A stretch of 64,000 bases of DNA from Grifola frondosa (Eukaryota > Basidiomycota > Agaricomycetes > Polyporales > Grifolaceae): assembly GCA_001683735.1 (NCBI GenBank), contig LUGG01000005.1, forward strand, positions 2,046,001 through 2,110,000, given 5' to 3'. The notes below the pieces were generated by a model. The model saw only the letters and a program-made list of their open reading frames with translations. It did no database searches and had not been told where the DNA came from. Below are positions 23,838-34,400 of the stretch, in pieces (position 1 is the first letter of the stretch; the number at the start of each line of letters is the position of its first letter). Position numbers and translations under genes: made by a program.

Positions 23838-24957
23838 CCGGTTTCATTTGTGTCAGTGCACACACGTGCAGGTATCTATGCTACAGGGCGTCTCTGTACG
23901 GGCAACGCCCGTCCTCTTTTATATACAGATACTGGTATTCCACATATCTCCTCGGTGAGTCACTCATTCTTAGCAGTTCAGGCTATACTGTCTGTTTGAT
24001 ACATGCAGAATGTACGATGGTACTGGAAGCCTGATACATAAGTGCTTACCACAAATTGTAGTAAAGCCATGCATCACCACTATACTAAGCAATGTATCGC
24101 CACCGTAACAGTCAATGTATGGCACTGTAGGTTTCAATGTATTGCCTCAGCCACAGCTTCGGCCGTGCCGACCCTCGGCATGGGCTAAATTTGACAGGCA
24201 CCGCAGGCGCTCCGGATGATGGCTTGTCGTCGTTGCACGCCGTGCGCCTCGCGCCTCCCCCCCCGCGCCACCACCCGCCCACCCGCCGCCTTGGGCACAT
24301 TCTCAGTGGGCCTGACATGCTAACATCTTCTCGTAAGATCCGATCAATATGGATCCTCGTCTTCAATAGATGCATTTGTCCTCTATTTCTGTGCTTCACA
24401 TTGGTCGGAGTTTAAACGACTTGGCACACATCGACTCCTCAACTTTTGCGCTATGTCTCTCCCATGTTTTCATAACCTAAACTCATGTTTTTTCATCACA
24501 TATGGATTCTTGCATTTTTTGTCAGCAAGTGATGTTGGGATAAATCCAGAACCATATTTTTACGTGCATCGCCTCTTCGTAACTTTTGCACTATGTCTCT
24601 CCATTTTTTTTTGTAAGAAGTATACAGATTTTGACGCGAGTGATACTGGGATAAATCTGGAACCATTTTTTGAATGCTTCAATTTATGTATTATTGTCAT
24701 CAAGAAAGCGGTCATATGTAAAAATTTTCGTCAAGAAAGCAAACATATGTGCAAAATATCATAAGACACAATACTGCACGAAATATCACAAGATACAGAT
24801 ACGACCAAACCACAAGATCAGGGATAGCACAAGAACAAAATACGACTCTCAATTATATACATAGAAAACAAGAAATTCGGGCAAGAGGGACGGAATCGCG
24901 AAGCCATACAAATAAGTTCATACAAAATAAATTTCGATAACAAAGAGCACTCCCTAC
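23838..24957. other. Intergenic region with short repeats, no gene seen
   Basis: AATGTAT-containing motifs cluster at 24,085-24,145 (AATGTATCGCCACCGTAACA) and resemble motifs near 38,510. Imperfect direct repeats occur at 24,435-24,680: AACTTTTGCGCTATGTCTCT at 24,441 and a one-mismatch copy at 24,581. No coding sequence is supported. Confidence 0.4.
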
Positions 24958-24960
24958 TTA

Positions 24961-27589
24961 ACGCGTGGTCTTCTGACGCTTTTTTGGAGGCTCACTGTTC
25001 TCTTTGCTCACAGCAGCGATGCGGGTATGTCCAAGCAGTGTCGGCTCATGGTTTTGCGCAACCCAGCGCTGACGCCGGCCACGCCCTCCAGATAGATCCA
25101 GCGGAGGAGTTGCCTCCCGCTGAGGGCGGCGACGAGGAGCTTTGGTGGAGACGGTTGTGCTTTCCTGATTTGGGGGAGGCACACATTCTGGAGTTGTGAC
25201 TGTCAGATTCTGAGCAACTGCTTCCTGAGTCGGGAAAGGTTCAGACGCTGTCGCAGTGGCTATCCCAGCTTGGGGAAGTGACACGGAGCTCGGAGGAGTC
25301 GGGGCAAGTTCTGATACTGCCGTAGTGGCTATTTCAGCCCGTGCAGGCGACGTGGAACTCAGAGCATCTGGTGCATGAGGTGAAGGAAAGGCGATATCCA
25401 CCACGATATCTGAGAATGTGAAGGCCGGAGGATCCGCAGTGAGTGTCACAGACTGCAAATGTGTTGATGGAGCGGGTAAGGCACTGGATATAGCAGAATG
25501 CGATCCCGAGAGAGACACAGATGAAGGAGGACTCGCACGTGTGTCGGACTCTGTATGGGATGATACCGTATTGGAATAGAATAGGTTTGTGGCATCTGAC
25601 AGCACCGGTTGAATCCCCGTCTGCATCTGCGAAAGAAAGCTATCAGAAGTCATGCCTGACTCGAGGTTCTGGGGTGCGCTAGCAGCACACGCCATAGAGA
25701 AGTCAAAGTTGTGCGCAAAGTTCAATGCAGCAAGGTGTGGATCAGGTGATGCAAACACGGGGTTGAGAGTAAAGCCAGTCATGTTCGAATCAAGTGATGG
25801 GAATGCAGCGGAGTCGAAAGGAAAGTCAGCCATGTTCGAATCAGCTGATGCGAATGTAGGATCAAGAGAAAAGCCGAGACCGCTGAACATGTCATTCCCA
25901 AAGGGTGGGAAAACGATATCAGTAGGTTTCAGTCCTGCCTGAACTAGAGGCGCGCTGATATTCTCAAAGGAAGGCGATGAGGAGGGCGGCGTATCACTTG
26001 ATGCAGATATATCAGGCATGGATAAGATAGTACCATTGCCGGGAAAGACCTGTGAGATGGACACATGATCATCTGTGGGCTGCGAAACGGGGGGAGGATT
26101 GCGTGAGACCTGTGGCACGAGGGAGTGATCATTCGGGACTGTCAAAATGGGCGTTTGCACGTTGGACACTCGCAGGGTGGAGATGTCATTGGAGGTCAAG
26201 GAGAGGGGTGCAGAAGCCGGATCCAGAACATCCGGCACAACTCGGGCAGGCAGGTTGTCTAGAATAGGCATAGGAGATGCGATGTTCTCAGGTGACATGG
26301 GCGTCAAGGCATGCGATGTATCACCAGTGGCCAAGTTAGCTGGGGAAGAGCATGAACCACCCTCTGTGAAGGATGAAATGGTCGGCGGAGAAGACGTGTC
26401 CTTGTCTGAGGGCATGCAAGGTATATCTGTGGAGAGCAGCGGTTCAGGACTCATGACGCTAGAGTTCTTGATGAATGCGCATAAAGAGAACGCTGTTCGC
26501 GCATTCTGGCAGCTAATGACACATATTAGTCAATCTTAAGACATTGAAACGATAAGTAACTTACGAAAGCAGAGGTTTACGAAGTTACCGTATGGCTGGG
26601 CATAAGTCTCTTTGTACTTTGTAGTTGTCTGGGCAAAGTTGTGTCCTTCCGGAGTGGTGCCGAAGTGATATCTGTGCACCTGTAAGTTGTGATACACGTG
26701 AATAGATACTGATGAATGCACCCCTTGCTCTGTGGAACCCCATTCTCTTGAGGCATGGGCCCACCACAGAAAACTGAATGACCCAGCCAGTCTCCTTGGA
26801 CAACGTCTCAAAGAATGTGATGATCATTGCGGATTGCCCATCAATAGCCCTTATGTTACAGTAAGTTAATTGGGCTTATTCATCACAAGAACGGGACTTA
26901 CTGTTGATAACTTGCGGGGGTAGACTCCAGCACGTCGGCGTCCTCAATGTCTGGGATGCGCGTCGCGTCTGCTTCAGCCTTGATAGATGCTTTTACCTCA
27001 TCGCTCTCCTGCTCATACGCTAATGCGGTCTCGTTCTTGATAATCTTAAGCCGATCTCCATTACTAAGAGAACGTCCACCAATCGCCTGCTTCATGGCTG
27101 GCTGGATCTTGCTATTGTAGTATTTCTGCGAGTAAATCTCAACCTCCTTCGGACGGCGCTTACTCTTCACCTTTCCACAATTGGATGTAAGGCTTGTCAC
27201 GAGAGACTTGAGTACCGTTGTGGCACGCTGAGATGGTTGCCGCGTCTTGTTTGTATGATTTGGAAACCAATTGTGAATTTTCTGTATGTCATTGAATTTT
27301 GTAAGCATTATGTAATATATAGCAATGTATCATGCCAGTGTCGAAATCGACCACTCACCTTTTTGCGCTGGCTGACGGCTTCACCTAGCAATGTTGCTTG
27401 TTCATCGGTTAGGACGCCCTCGCCGTCAGGAAATAGTCGATTGTCTTCAGAAAATGTCTGAAACCAGGCAAGCTCGAGAGTAGGCCAGAAGATGTGTAAC
27501 GATTTTTTTGCTTGATGTTCGAGGTAAGAAGGAACCTTATTTTCTAGCCATTCCAATTCGGTGGGTGTAGCCCAGTGCCGTGGCGCCAT
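24961..27589 (-). CDS. Uncharacterised KDZ-neighbouring protein with Ser/Pro/Thr-rich C-terminus
   Basis: Starts MAPRHWATPTELEWLENKV (ATG at 27,589). Exon 1 ends at EAVSQRKK and a 51-bp-class intron follows. The next exon reads KIHNWFPNHTNKTRQPSQR and RRPKEVEIYSQKYYNSKI, then GWVIQFSVVGPCLKRMG and HRYHFGTTPEGHNFAQT. The last exon adds about 480 residues rich in S, P, T and A ending KKRQKTTR, a possible nuclear localisation signal. The N-terminal arrangement (WFxNHT followed later by GWxxxxxxGP and HxGxTxxGxxF) is a pattern I recall from multi-copy Agaricomycete genes of unknown function. One splice junction near 26,710 could not be resolved. The gene is divergent to the one at 27,849, 259 bp apart. 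Function unknown. Confidence 0.6.
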
Positions 27590-27789
27590 CGGTAGAATGT
27601 AGCACAGCAGCGGAGATACACGGTCGAGTCGGCTAAACACAAGTGGGCTAACCAAAAGAGACCAAAATTTACGACAACCCACACGTGAGGAAGACCTTTC
27701 GACCAATCAGAGCCCAGTGGTAGATAAGCCGAAGAATGCAAGAGATCTACCCAATTTTGTGGTTGCTTATCATCCAATCACAATGTGCT

Positions 27790-27848
27790 TCAGCTTTATA
27801 AAAACCCGGTATAATCGGCGACTCTCACACATTCCCCTCTGATCTACC
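27790..27848 (+). promoter_or_regulatory. Likely core promoter of the 27,849 gene
   Basis: TATAAAAACCCGG starts at 27,796, about 53 bp before the ATG at 27,849, in the short divergent intergenic space. Spacing fits a TATA-type promoter with a short leader. Confidence 0.5.
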
Positions 27849-28755
27849 ATGACCGGAATCTCTAATACATCCGCGAAGGTTGAAGTCGCCGATGAGGCGG
27901 GTTCCGCCTTTACGTTTGACCAATTCCAAGCTGTGCTACAGTTCATGTCTCAGAACCAGCCCACCGGTAAGATTCATTATGTCTCTTCGCTCGACATTTT
28001 GCCTGATTTTTCACAGGTCCTGGCTGCGGCTGTACCTGTGCGTGTGGTAGTAAGTACGCTTGCCTGCTGCCAACTGCTCCCCGTCTGATAATCCTCTCAA
28101 TTTTCAGATGTCCGTAGGCAGAATGCACCTCTGCCAGATACCCCCTCTTCTCCCAGCTTGCCACCTGTTGCTGCCTCAGGCTCGTCCTCTCACGCGCCCC
28201 CGCACTTGCCTACAGGACCTAGTAAATATCAGACTCGTTCTTTGGTCATTATTTACTCATTGTTAGTACCAGGTGTCCATGGTCGCAGCACGCATGGCTC
28301 AGCCCCATCAGATGCTCCATCTTCTCCATACCCAACTCCTAGCATTTCACTGCCCATTGTGTCCGCTACAATCACTATGCTGGTTCCTGCCCAAACTCCA
28401 CCTCCTGTGGCCCCTATACCCGTGGCCCCTACCCTCGTGGCCCCTACCCTCGTGGCTCCTACTCCCGCAGCCCCTACGCCTGCTGCTACGGACCCACTCC
28501 AGGTTGGCCCTGTAGACGAAAAGCGCTTCTATGCTGTCGTTCGTGGTCGTCGGGTCGGCGTGTTTGATGATTGGTAAGTCGCTGCTGTAGATTTTCTGCA
28601 TCATGCTTAATGAACACCTACTAGGAATATGACCAGTCCTCACGTCTCCGGTGTTCCAAACGCCTCGTGCAGGAGGTATGGCACCCGACAGCAAGCTGAG
28701 CGAGCCTTTGCCACTGCACTGAATGCTGGGCTTGTTCTCATTATTCCCGAGTAAA
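27849..28755 (+). CDS. Protein with RNase H1 N-terminal (viroplasmin-like) domain at its C-terminus
   Basis: Begins MTGISNTSAKVEVADEAG followed by FTFDQFQAVLQFMSQNQ. Three or four small introns follow. The middle is Pro/Ser/Thr-rich with repeats of the type VAPTLVAPTPAAPTP (near 28,420-28,480). The last two exons encode RFYAVVRGRRVGVFDDW and, after a 54-nt-class intron, VSGVPNASCRRYGTRQQAER with the stop at 28,753. The YxVxxGrxxGvf...W and V.G....xrxfxT..eAe pattern is that of the RNase H1 N-terminal domain, which binds RNA:DNA hybrids or double-stranded RNA in other eukaryotes. There is no RNase H catalytic domain. A role connected with the adjacent mobile elements is only an inference. Confidence 0.7.
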
Positions 28756-28941
28756 GTGCTCGCATCTGGTTTCTCACTTTCTTGGTCCGGGCCTGTATAT
28801 CTAGTGTTTCGTTGTCGCCCGATGTTGTCCCCGTCTCGAAGTCATAAATGAAGTTCTTTTTGCCTTCTCATAACGTGTGAAATTAAGTATTAATATAAGA
28901 ATGCACTGGTGCCCCACACTCCTTCACCTGATTCTCGCAAA

Positions 28942-30096
28942 ATGGGTAGACGTGCTCGACATCTGACTGCAGCGGATAGGGAAAAGGCCCGGCATCTCCA
29001 AAGGCAGAAGTATAATAGCTCGGAAAGGTGCAAGTGTATTGAATGTCTCATTTCCTCTGCGCTAATACACAAAATAGAGGGAGAGGGGCACGGGCAATGC
29101 AAAACCGCCGTCAATACGAAGCACGGCTAGCTGCTAAGGCACACAATAAAGAAAGTGAAAATGGGGGTTATAGCATGGCTTCAGATGCGGATGAGTCTCA
29201 AGAAGATCAGACACAGTGTCCAAGTGAAGACGAGGGTATGGCTGGAGATGAACACTGGAGGGAAGTGATGGTGGTTCGTATGAAGGTGACACACAAGGCA
29301 ATGCAAGGGAGGGCAAGGTGAAGACAGAGTATCAATGAGATTAGCGAAGATGAGGTGGATGAAGATAAGTATGATGGTGACGATGAACGTGACAGCAGAG
29401 AGGAAGCGGCGGTGGCATAGAGGATGAAAGTGAAGATGAAGATGGACATTGTTGAAATGGTGGCAAGAGGAAGACATGGAGGACGAGGTGAGGGATGGAG
29501 CTGGGAAGGAGGATGAGGACGCGGCCCACAAACTACTCCCACTCCCCTCGATTCCCTCCGCAATAATCGCATATGCTGCTAGGGAATTCCAAGTCACCTA
29601 CGCACCAATCAACATCACCGAAACTTTTGGACTAGCAGACTCACCATATGAACTCGACCTTCCCGACACTCTACAGGTGGCATTTCATTGTGGCATACCG
29701 CCAGATCTACGCCTTGTACGGGAGCTGCATACAGTGCAATTCCGCCTTCTGTGTGATGCCGCTAAGAAGCGCTATCTTCAGTGGAGGGTGGGAGATAGTA
29801 GGAAGCGGCTTACGGACACAATCTGGATGGAGCTGCAAACTCAGATTGCTGCTTGGGAGACTGCTGTCCGCAGCGACATTGGGCATGGAGATCCATTGCA
29901 TGAGATTGCACTTGGTTGGGCAGCGAGAAATATAGTGGTGTTGAGTGAGGAATTGGGACTAATGACCTTCCAGGTTAAAGGTGATGAATATGGTCAAGCA
30001 GAGCGCGAACGACGCTTACTGTGGCAACGAATTGCAAGGAACGCTCAGGAGGAGTTCAATGCAGTAGGCTATATGGAGGTGGCTAGGTACAATTGA
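28942..30096 (+). CDS. Uncharacterised KDZ-neighbouring protein with basic N-terminus
   Basis: Starts MGRRARHLTAADREKARHLQ, then QKYNSSER, a 50-nt-class intron (about 29,028-29,078) and GRGARAMQNRRQYEARL. The stretch YNSSERGRxARAxQNRRxY is a recurrent N-terminal pattern in multi-copy Agaricomycete proteins. An acidic linker follows (29,150-29,510) in which the frame changes at least once, so an extra intron or a frameshift must exist. The C-terminal 190 residues are globular and Leu/Ala-rich, with SIPSAIIAYAAREFQVTYA and LRLVRELHTVQFRLLCDAA, ending at 30,096. No catalytic motif was recognised. It sits between the RNase-H1-N-like gene and the KDZ transposase, same strand. Confidence 0.55.
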
Positions 30097-31150
30097 AATC
30101 ATATAAACTATGCAGCTACATTAACGGTCTTGTTAATTTGAATATGCATCTTTCTTGGTAGATGTTGCCTCCTTGGTCATATGCGAGATGATTAGATATG
30201 TACTTGATGCGTATTTTGTTTGATTTCTCTTACCTTTGGTTTCAGTAGGGCCTTTATTCGCTCCCTGATTGGTTGAGAAAAGCCGGACCGGAAAACACAG
30301 CCGGTTCGGGGCCAGAATGAGCAAGCGGAGTTTCAACCAAACCACCACAACGCCACAACTTACTTGGACTCATATCCTCCTCATCTCTTCCTGTCTCGGT
30401 GACTCTTATCGTAACACGTGCCCATCTTCAATGTGAGTAATGCTCATGTTTTGCTAGGATTCTGACCTGATTTCTTGAAGCACCCAGATCTTTTTGCGAG
30501 GACTCTTACCAGTTGTGTGGTCCAGCAATGTCAACGCCAAGCCTCACGACATGAGGATATTCAGCCGATCTTTGCTGGTAAGTCACGTACTCTGTTAGCT
30601 TATAACGTTCTGAATAACTCCACTTGCGGTAGTGTTTCATCCATTTGGTGTCCCTCACTCCGTGTTGCAGTCATAAATATGATATTCATAGCTGGTAAGT
30701 ACTTCATCAGTGTGGTTCATTCCAAACGCTGAGGTCTGTTGCCATTTGTCATTTCATTAGGTCCATCACTCTGTTATTCTGATGCACAATTCATAGTATG
30801 TGTGAATGTCTGTAGTAGTTATTTTCTTGGTTGGACCGTAGACTATCGTAGCTATCGCGATCACAGAACTTAGGCGTGGGAGACTTTCTATAGCACTTCA
30901 TGTAATTTAAAAGGAATTGATGTTCATTAGTTCGCATAAACGTGAACTTGAGGTTATCGAATAGCATGTGCTTCAGTAGGATTGTAATAAGTTACTAGTC
31001 CTATGCTTCGAAGGTGTTTGATAATACATCATGTGACACAGCTCAATGTATCAGGATGTATTATATTATTACCGCACACTGCTAGCTGGCTCGCTCACTT
31101 GATAGTCACGCAGATTGATCGCTTTGATGCTAGATGGTTGCACGTATGTA
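30097..31150. other. Intergenic region without a supported gene
   Basis: AT-rich, with scattered stop codons in all frames and no motif recognised. It separates the accessory genes from the KDZ gene. Confidence 0.4.
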
Positions 31151-31157
31151 ATCATTA

Positions 31158-31412
31158 TTCATTCAGAGTACAGTGCACGATGTATTGCATGGACAGTGGT
31201 AACAGGCAATACATCGTGTACTCAACGTATTCCGAATTATTCATCATTCAGAGTACAGTGCACAATGTATTGGGTGGACAGTGGTAACAGGCAATACATC
31301 GTGTGCTCAATGTATTCTGAATTATTCATCATTCAGAGTCAGTGGATGATGTATTGCATAGACAGCGGTAACGGGCAATACATTGTGTGGTAGAGCTCAA
31401 TGTATCTCGGCA
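31158..31412. repeat. 85-bp tandem repeat, three copies, each with a palindromic core
   Basis: ATTCAGAG starts at 31,161, 31,246 and 31,331, giving an 85-bp period. In each unit GATGTATTGC and GCAATACATC flank a short centre containing GACAGTGGTAAC, so the core can form a hairpin. It lies upstream of the KDZ gene. Confidence 0.85.
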
Positions 31413-31494
31413 TACGGCAAGCTTCTTCTGAGCCACCATAAAAAGTTGATGTCGTTCCATGCATAGTGCGATAACTGCCGCTCCCTCCTTCAAA

Positions 31495-34400
31495 ATGCCC
31501 ATCGCAATGGCTTCGCGCCTCAAGCACTGGCTAAGCTTGATGGCCCCTAAGACCCTCAAGCGTCGCCGCAGGCCACATGAAGAAGCCTACGTCTTTCCTG
31601 ACCTCCATGAAGATGATGCGACCACACGCTGCCCCCTCCTCCCACTCCTATCATTCATCGTCATATTGAATACTCTGTCCACTCTGCCGGAGTCTCCTCA
31701 CATAGTAGTTTTATATCTCTTCGAGATGCTGCAAGCTCGACTACTTCCGTTGATTCCATGCCCTCTATGCTTACAATGTATACCTCTGCCGACTCTACTC
31801 TTTTCGATGATGTTATCTTGGGCTCCAACATCGACGACACTGATACAGATGCAATTTATGACTTATCCGATTATCTCGATGACTTTCAGCATCGCAAACG
31901 CACACCCGGGGTACATTTTTATCTATGTTTGATTTGTAGCTATACTCAAACATTCATAGGACGACCCTCTGGGCCAATGGGTACCCCACATTGACGAGTA
32001 CCTTGACGAGCTTATGCGCTTGGAGGGCCATGGGGACTATCAAGATTCTTTATGTCCTGTGTGCGGCATTGCAGAGGCCACACTTCGCTGCTCTGACTGT
32101 GACGACCTGCGCTTACTCTGTGCAGGTTGTACTATCTCTCGCCATCTCGCCAACCCAGTTCATCGTGTTTCAGTGAGTTACTTTACCCGAGCTGCTCACA
32201 CGTCTATATGTTGATGTTGGTATGTCAGGTGTGGACCGGTACCTATTTCCAACAAACCAGCCTGAAAGCCCTTGGGTTACGCGTTCAGCTCGGACACCCA
32301 CCTGGTGAACGATGCCTCAATCCGGCTCATGCATTTGCAGATGACTTCGTGCTACTGGATAGCAACGGTATCCATGAAATCGGCCTGGACTTCTGTAATT
32401 GTCACAAGGCTCTTCCCATACCACCCAACTCTTGTGCCAACGCTGGCTCCCAGCAACATCTGACCAACCGAAGACTGCGGCCACATTTCGACTTCTCGAG
32501 ACCTTTCATTTATTGTCCGTCCAGACAAAGATCTCCGGCTTTGAATTCTACTCAGCGCTTGCCCGTCGCACTGACAATACTGGCGTGGAGCCAGTTAAGG
32601 TGCGTGCAAACACATCTTACCACGATCATCACTGACATATGTTTGTAGGACCGATATCCCTCATTCATGCGCATGGTGCGTGAATGGCGTCATCTAAAGA
32701 TGCTGAAACGAGCTGGCCGTGGTCTTGACCCCGGCGGTGTTTCTGCTACGCAGCCAGGGGGGTGTGCAGTTTTGTGCACTGCCTGTCCACACCCAGGTGT
32801 GAATATACCTCCCAACTGGAAGGATGCAACGAAGAAGTCGTGCGTATCTTTTCATTTCGTACTATGCATCCTGCACTCATTTGTATACCTTTACAGATGG
32901 TTATACCGACTCTTTGTAGGATGGATGCCAACTTTCGATTGAAGCGCAAGAAAGTGTCCTCGCATAAGAAGGACCCCGGTCTTAATCATGGATACGCCTA
33001 CGTTGTTGAAGAGAACGCGTACAAGTCACACCTTAGTACTTTCAGCGATCTCATCCCGAGGAGCCCAATGACTGCAACAACCACGATGCTGTCAAGCTCG
33101 CGAATATGAAGGGAACTCAAGGCCTCGATGCAACAGGTGTTGCTGCCATGGAGTGCATTCGGCACGACATATGTTGCCATGCGCTGTCGGTGACCTTCAA
33201 AAGGGAGAGCGGTGAGTTAATCACATTGAAGTGTTGTTTGTCGTATTGATTGTTACTTACAGTCAGGTGAATATGGACTACGTCTTTCTTTCTGGCCTCA
33301 AACTTGCAAAAATAAAAGATGTTGTTGCCTCCTACGATATTGCCTGTCAATGGTCGAGAAACCTTTGCCGTCGTTGCGATATCTATGGTGATGCTATCGC
33401 TGATCTCGACCTCACCTATGCGATCCCCAAGTTTCATATTCGCGCCCACCAACAGTCGTGCCAGGCGAATTATTCCCTCAACCTACCACACCTTTCAGTG
33501 AAGTGTTTCTGTTACTTACAGACAGCCGGTCAATGGCATGGGCTGATGTCACAGGCCAGCCGGTCCCGGCTGGGATTGTAACTTGTTCCGTAGTTACAGC
33601 CCGGCCGGGGTTCTGTATTTTCAGTCCGGCCGGATGTCACTCCGGAACATCTGTCTCCTTTTCATCAGTCCGGCCGGTGCTCAGGTTCACAGCCCGGCCA
33701 GATGCCAATTGGAGCAGGATGTGTCCATGATCAGTGTGCCCATGCCGGAGGGATGTCTGGTATAACACCTGTCCAGACAACGTTGGAGCACACCCCACCT
33801 ATCTGGGATGACAGCCAACCTGCATGCCGAACGTCGGCATCAATACTGCCTCAGCATGTTTGTTGTCCGTTTCAGCGAATATTGTTACTGTGCAGCTGGA
33901 GTTCATCGGTGGGCTAGGCCTTACATTCATAGTATACGTGTATGCCAATCGGAGCGGCACGGTGGGTCTGCGATTTGACAACAATAGGATAGAGGTTACG
34001 ATGGTCCGGTCTGATGTGATTTCGACAATAAAGAAGGCCTGTAAATTAACGGAAGATGATGTATTTATCCAGGATGAAAAATGAGTTACACAGCACCCTT
34101 CTGCATCAGCGACTTCTTACATCGAAGTTATACGATCTGCCAAGTCGTCGCCCTACTCCGGTGACGATTTCCTGAATTCGTCATTCATGGGCCACCGGCC
34201 ACCCATCAAAGTAGTACAGGATGCATTCCATTTGGAGCTAGAGAGCGACATAGAATGTACGGATGGGACTCATTCTCCGGACCGGATCGGGACGGAACAA
34301 CGCTTACCAAAGAGGTGTTCATGAAGACCCCTTAATATCGTGAGAACCAACCGCAGGAGTGGCTGTATTGATCTCCCCAATATTCACCTTGCATCGTGTT

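Noticed and set aside
31158..31412. CRISPR-like array
   Set aside because: Units are contiguous 85-bp tandem copies without unique spacers, and the organism is a fungus.
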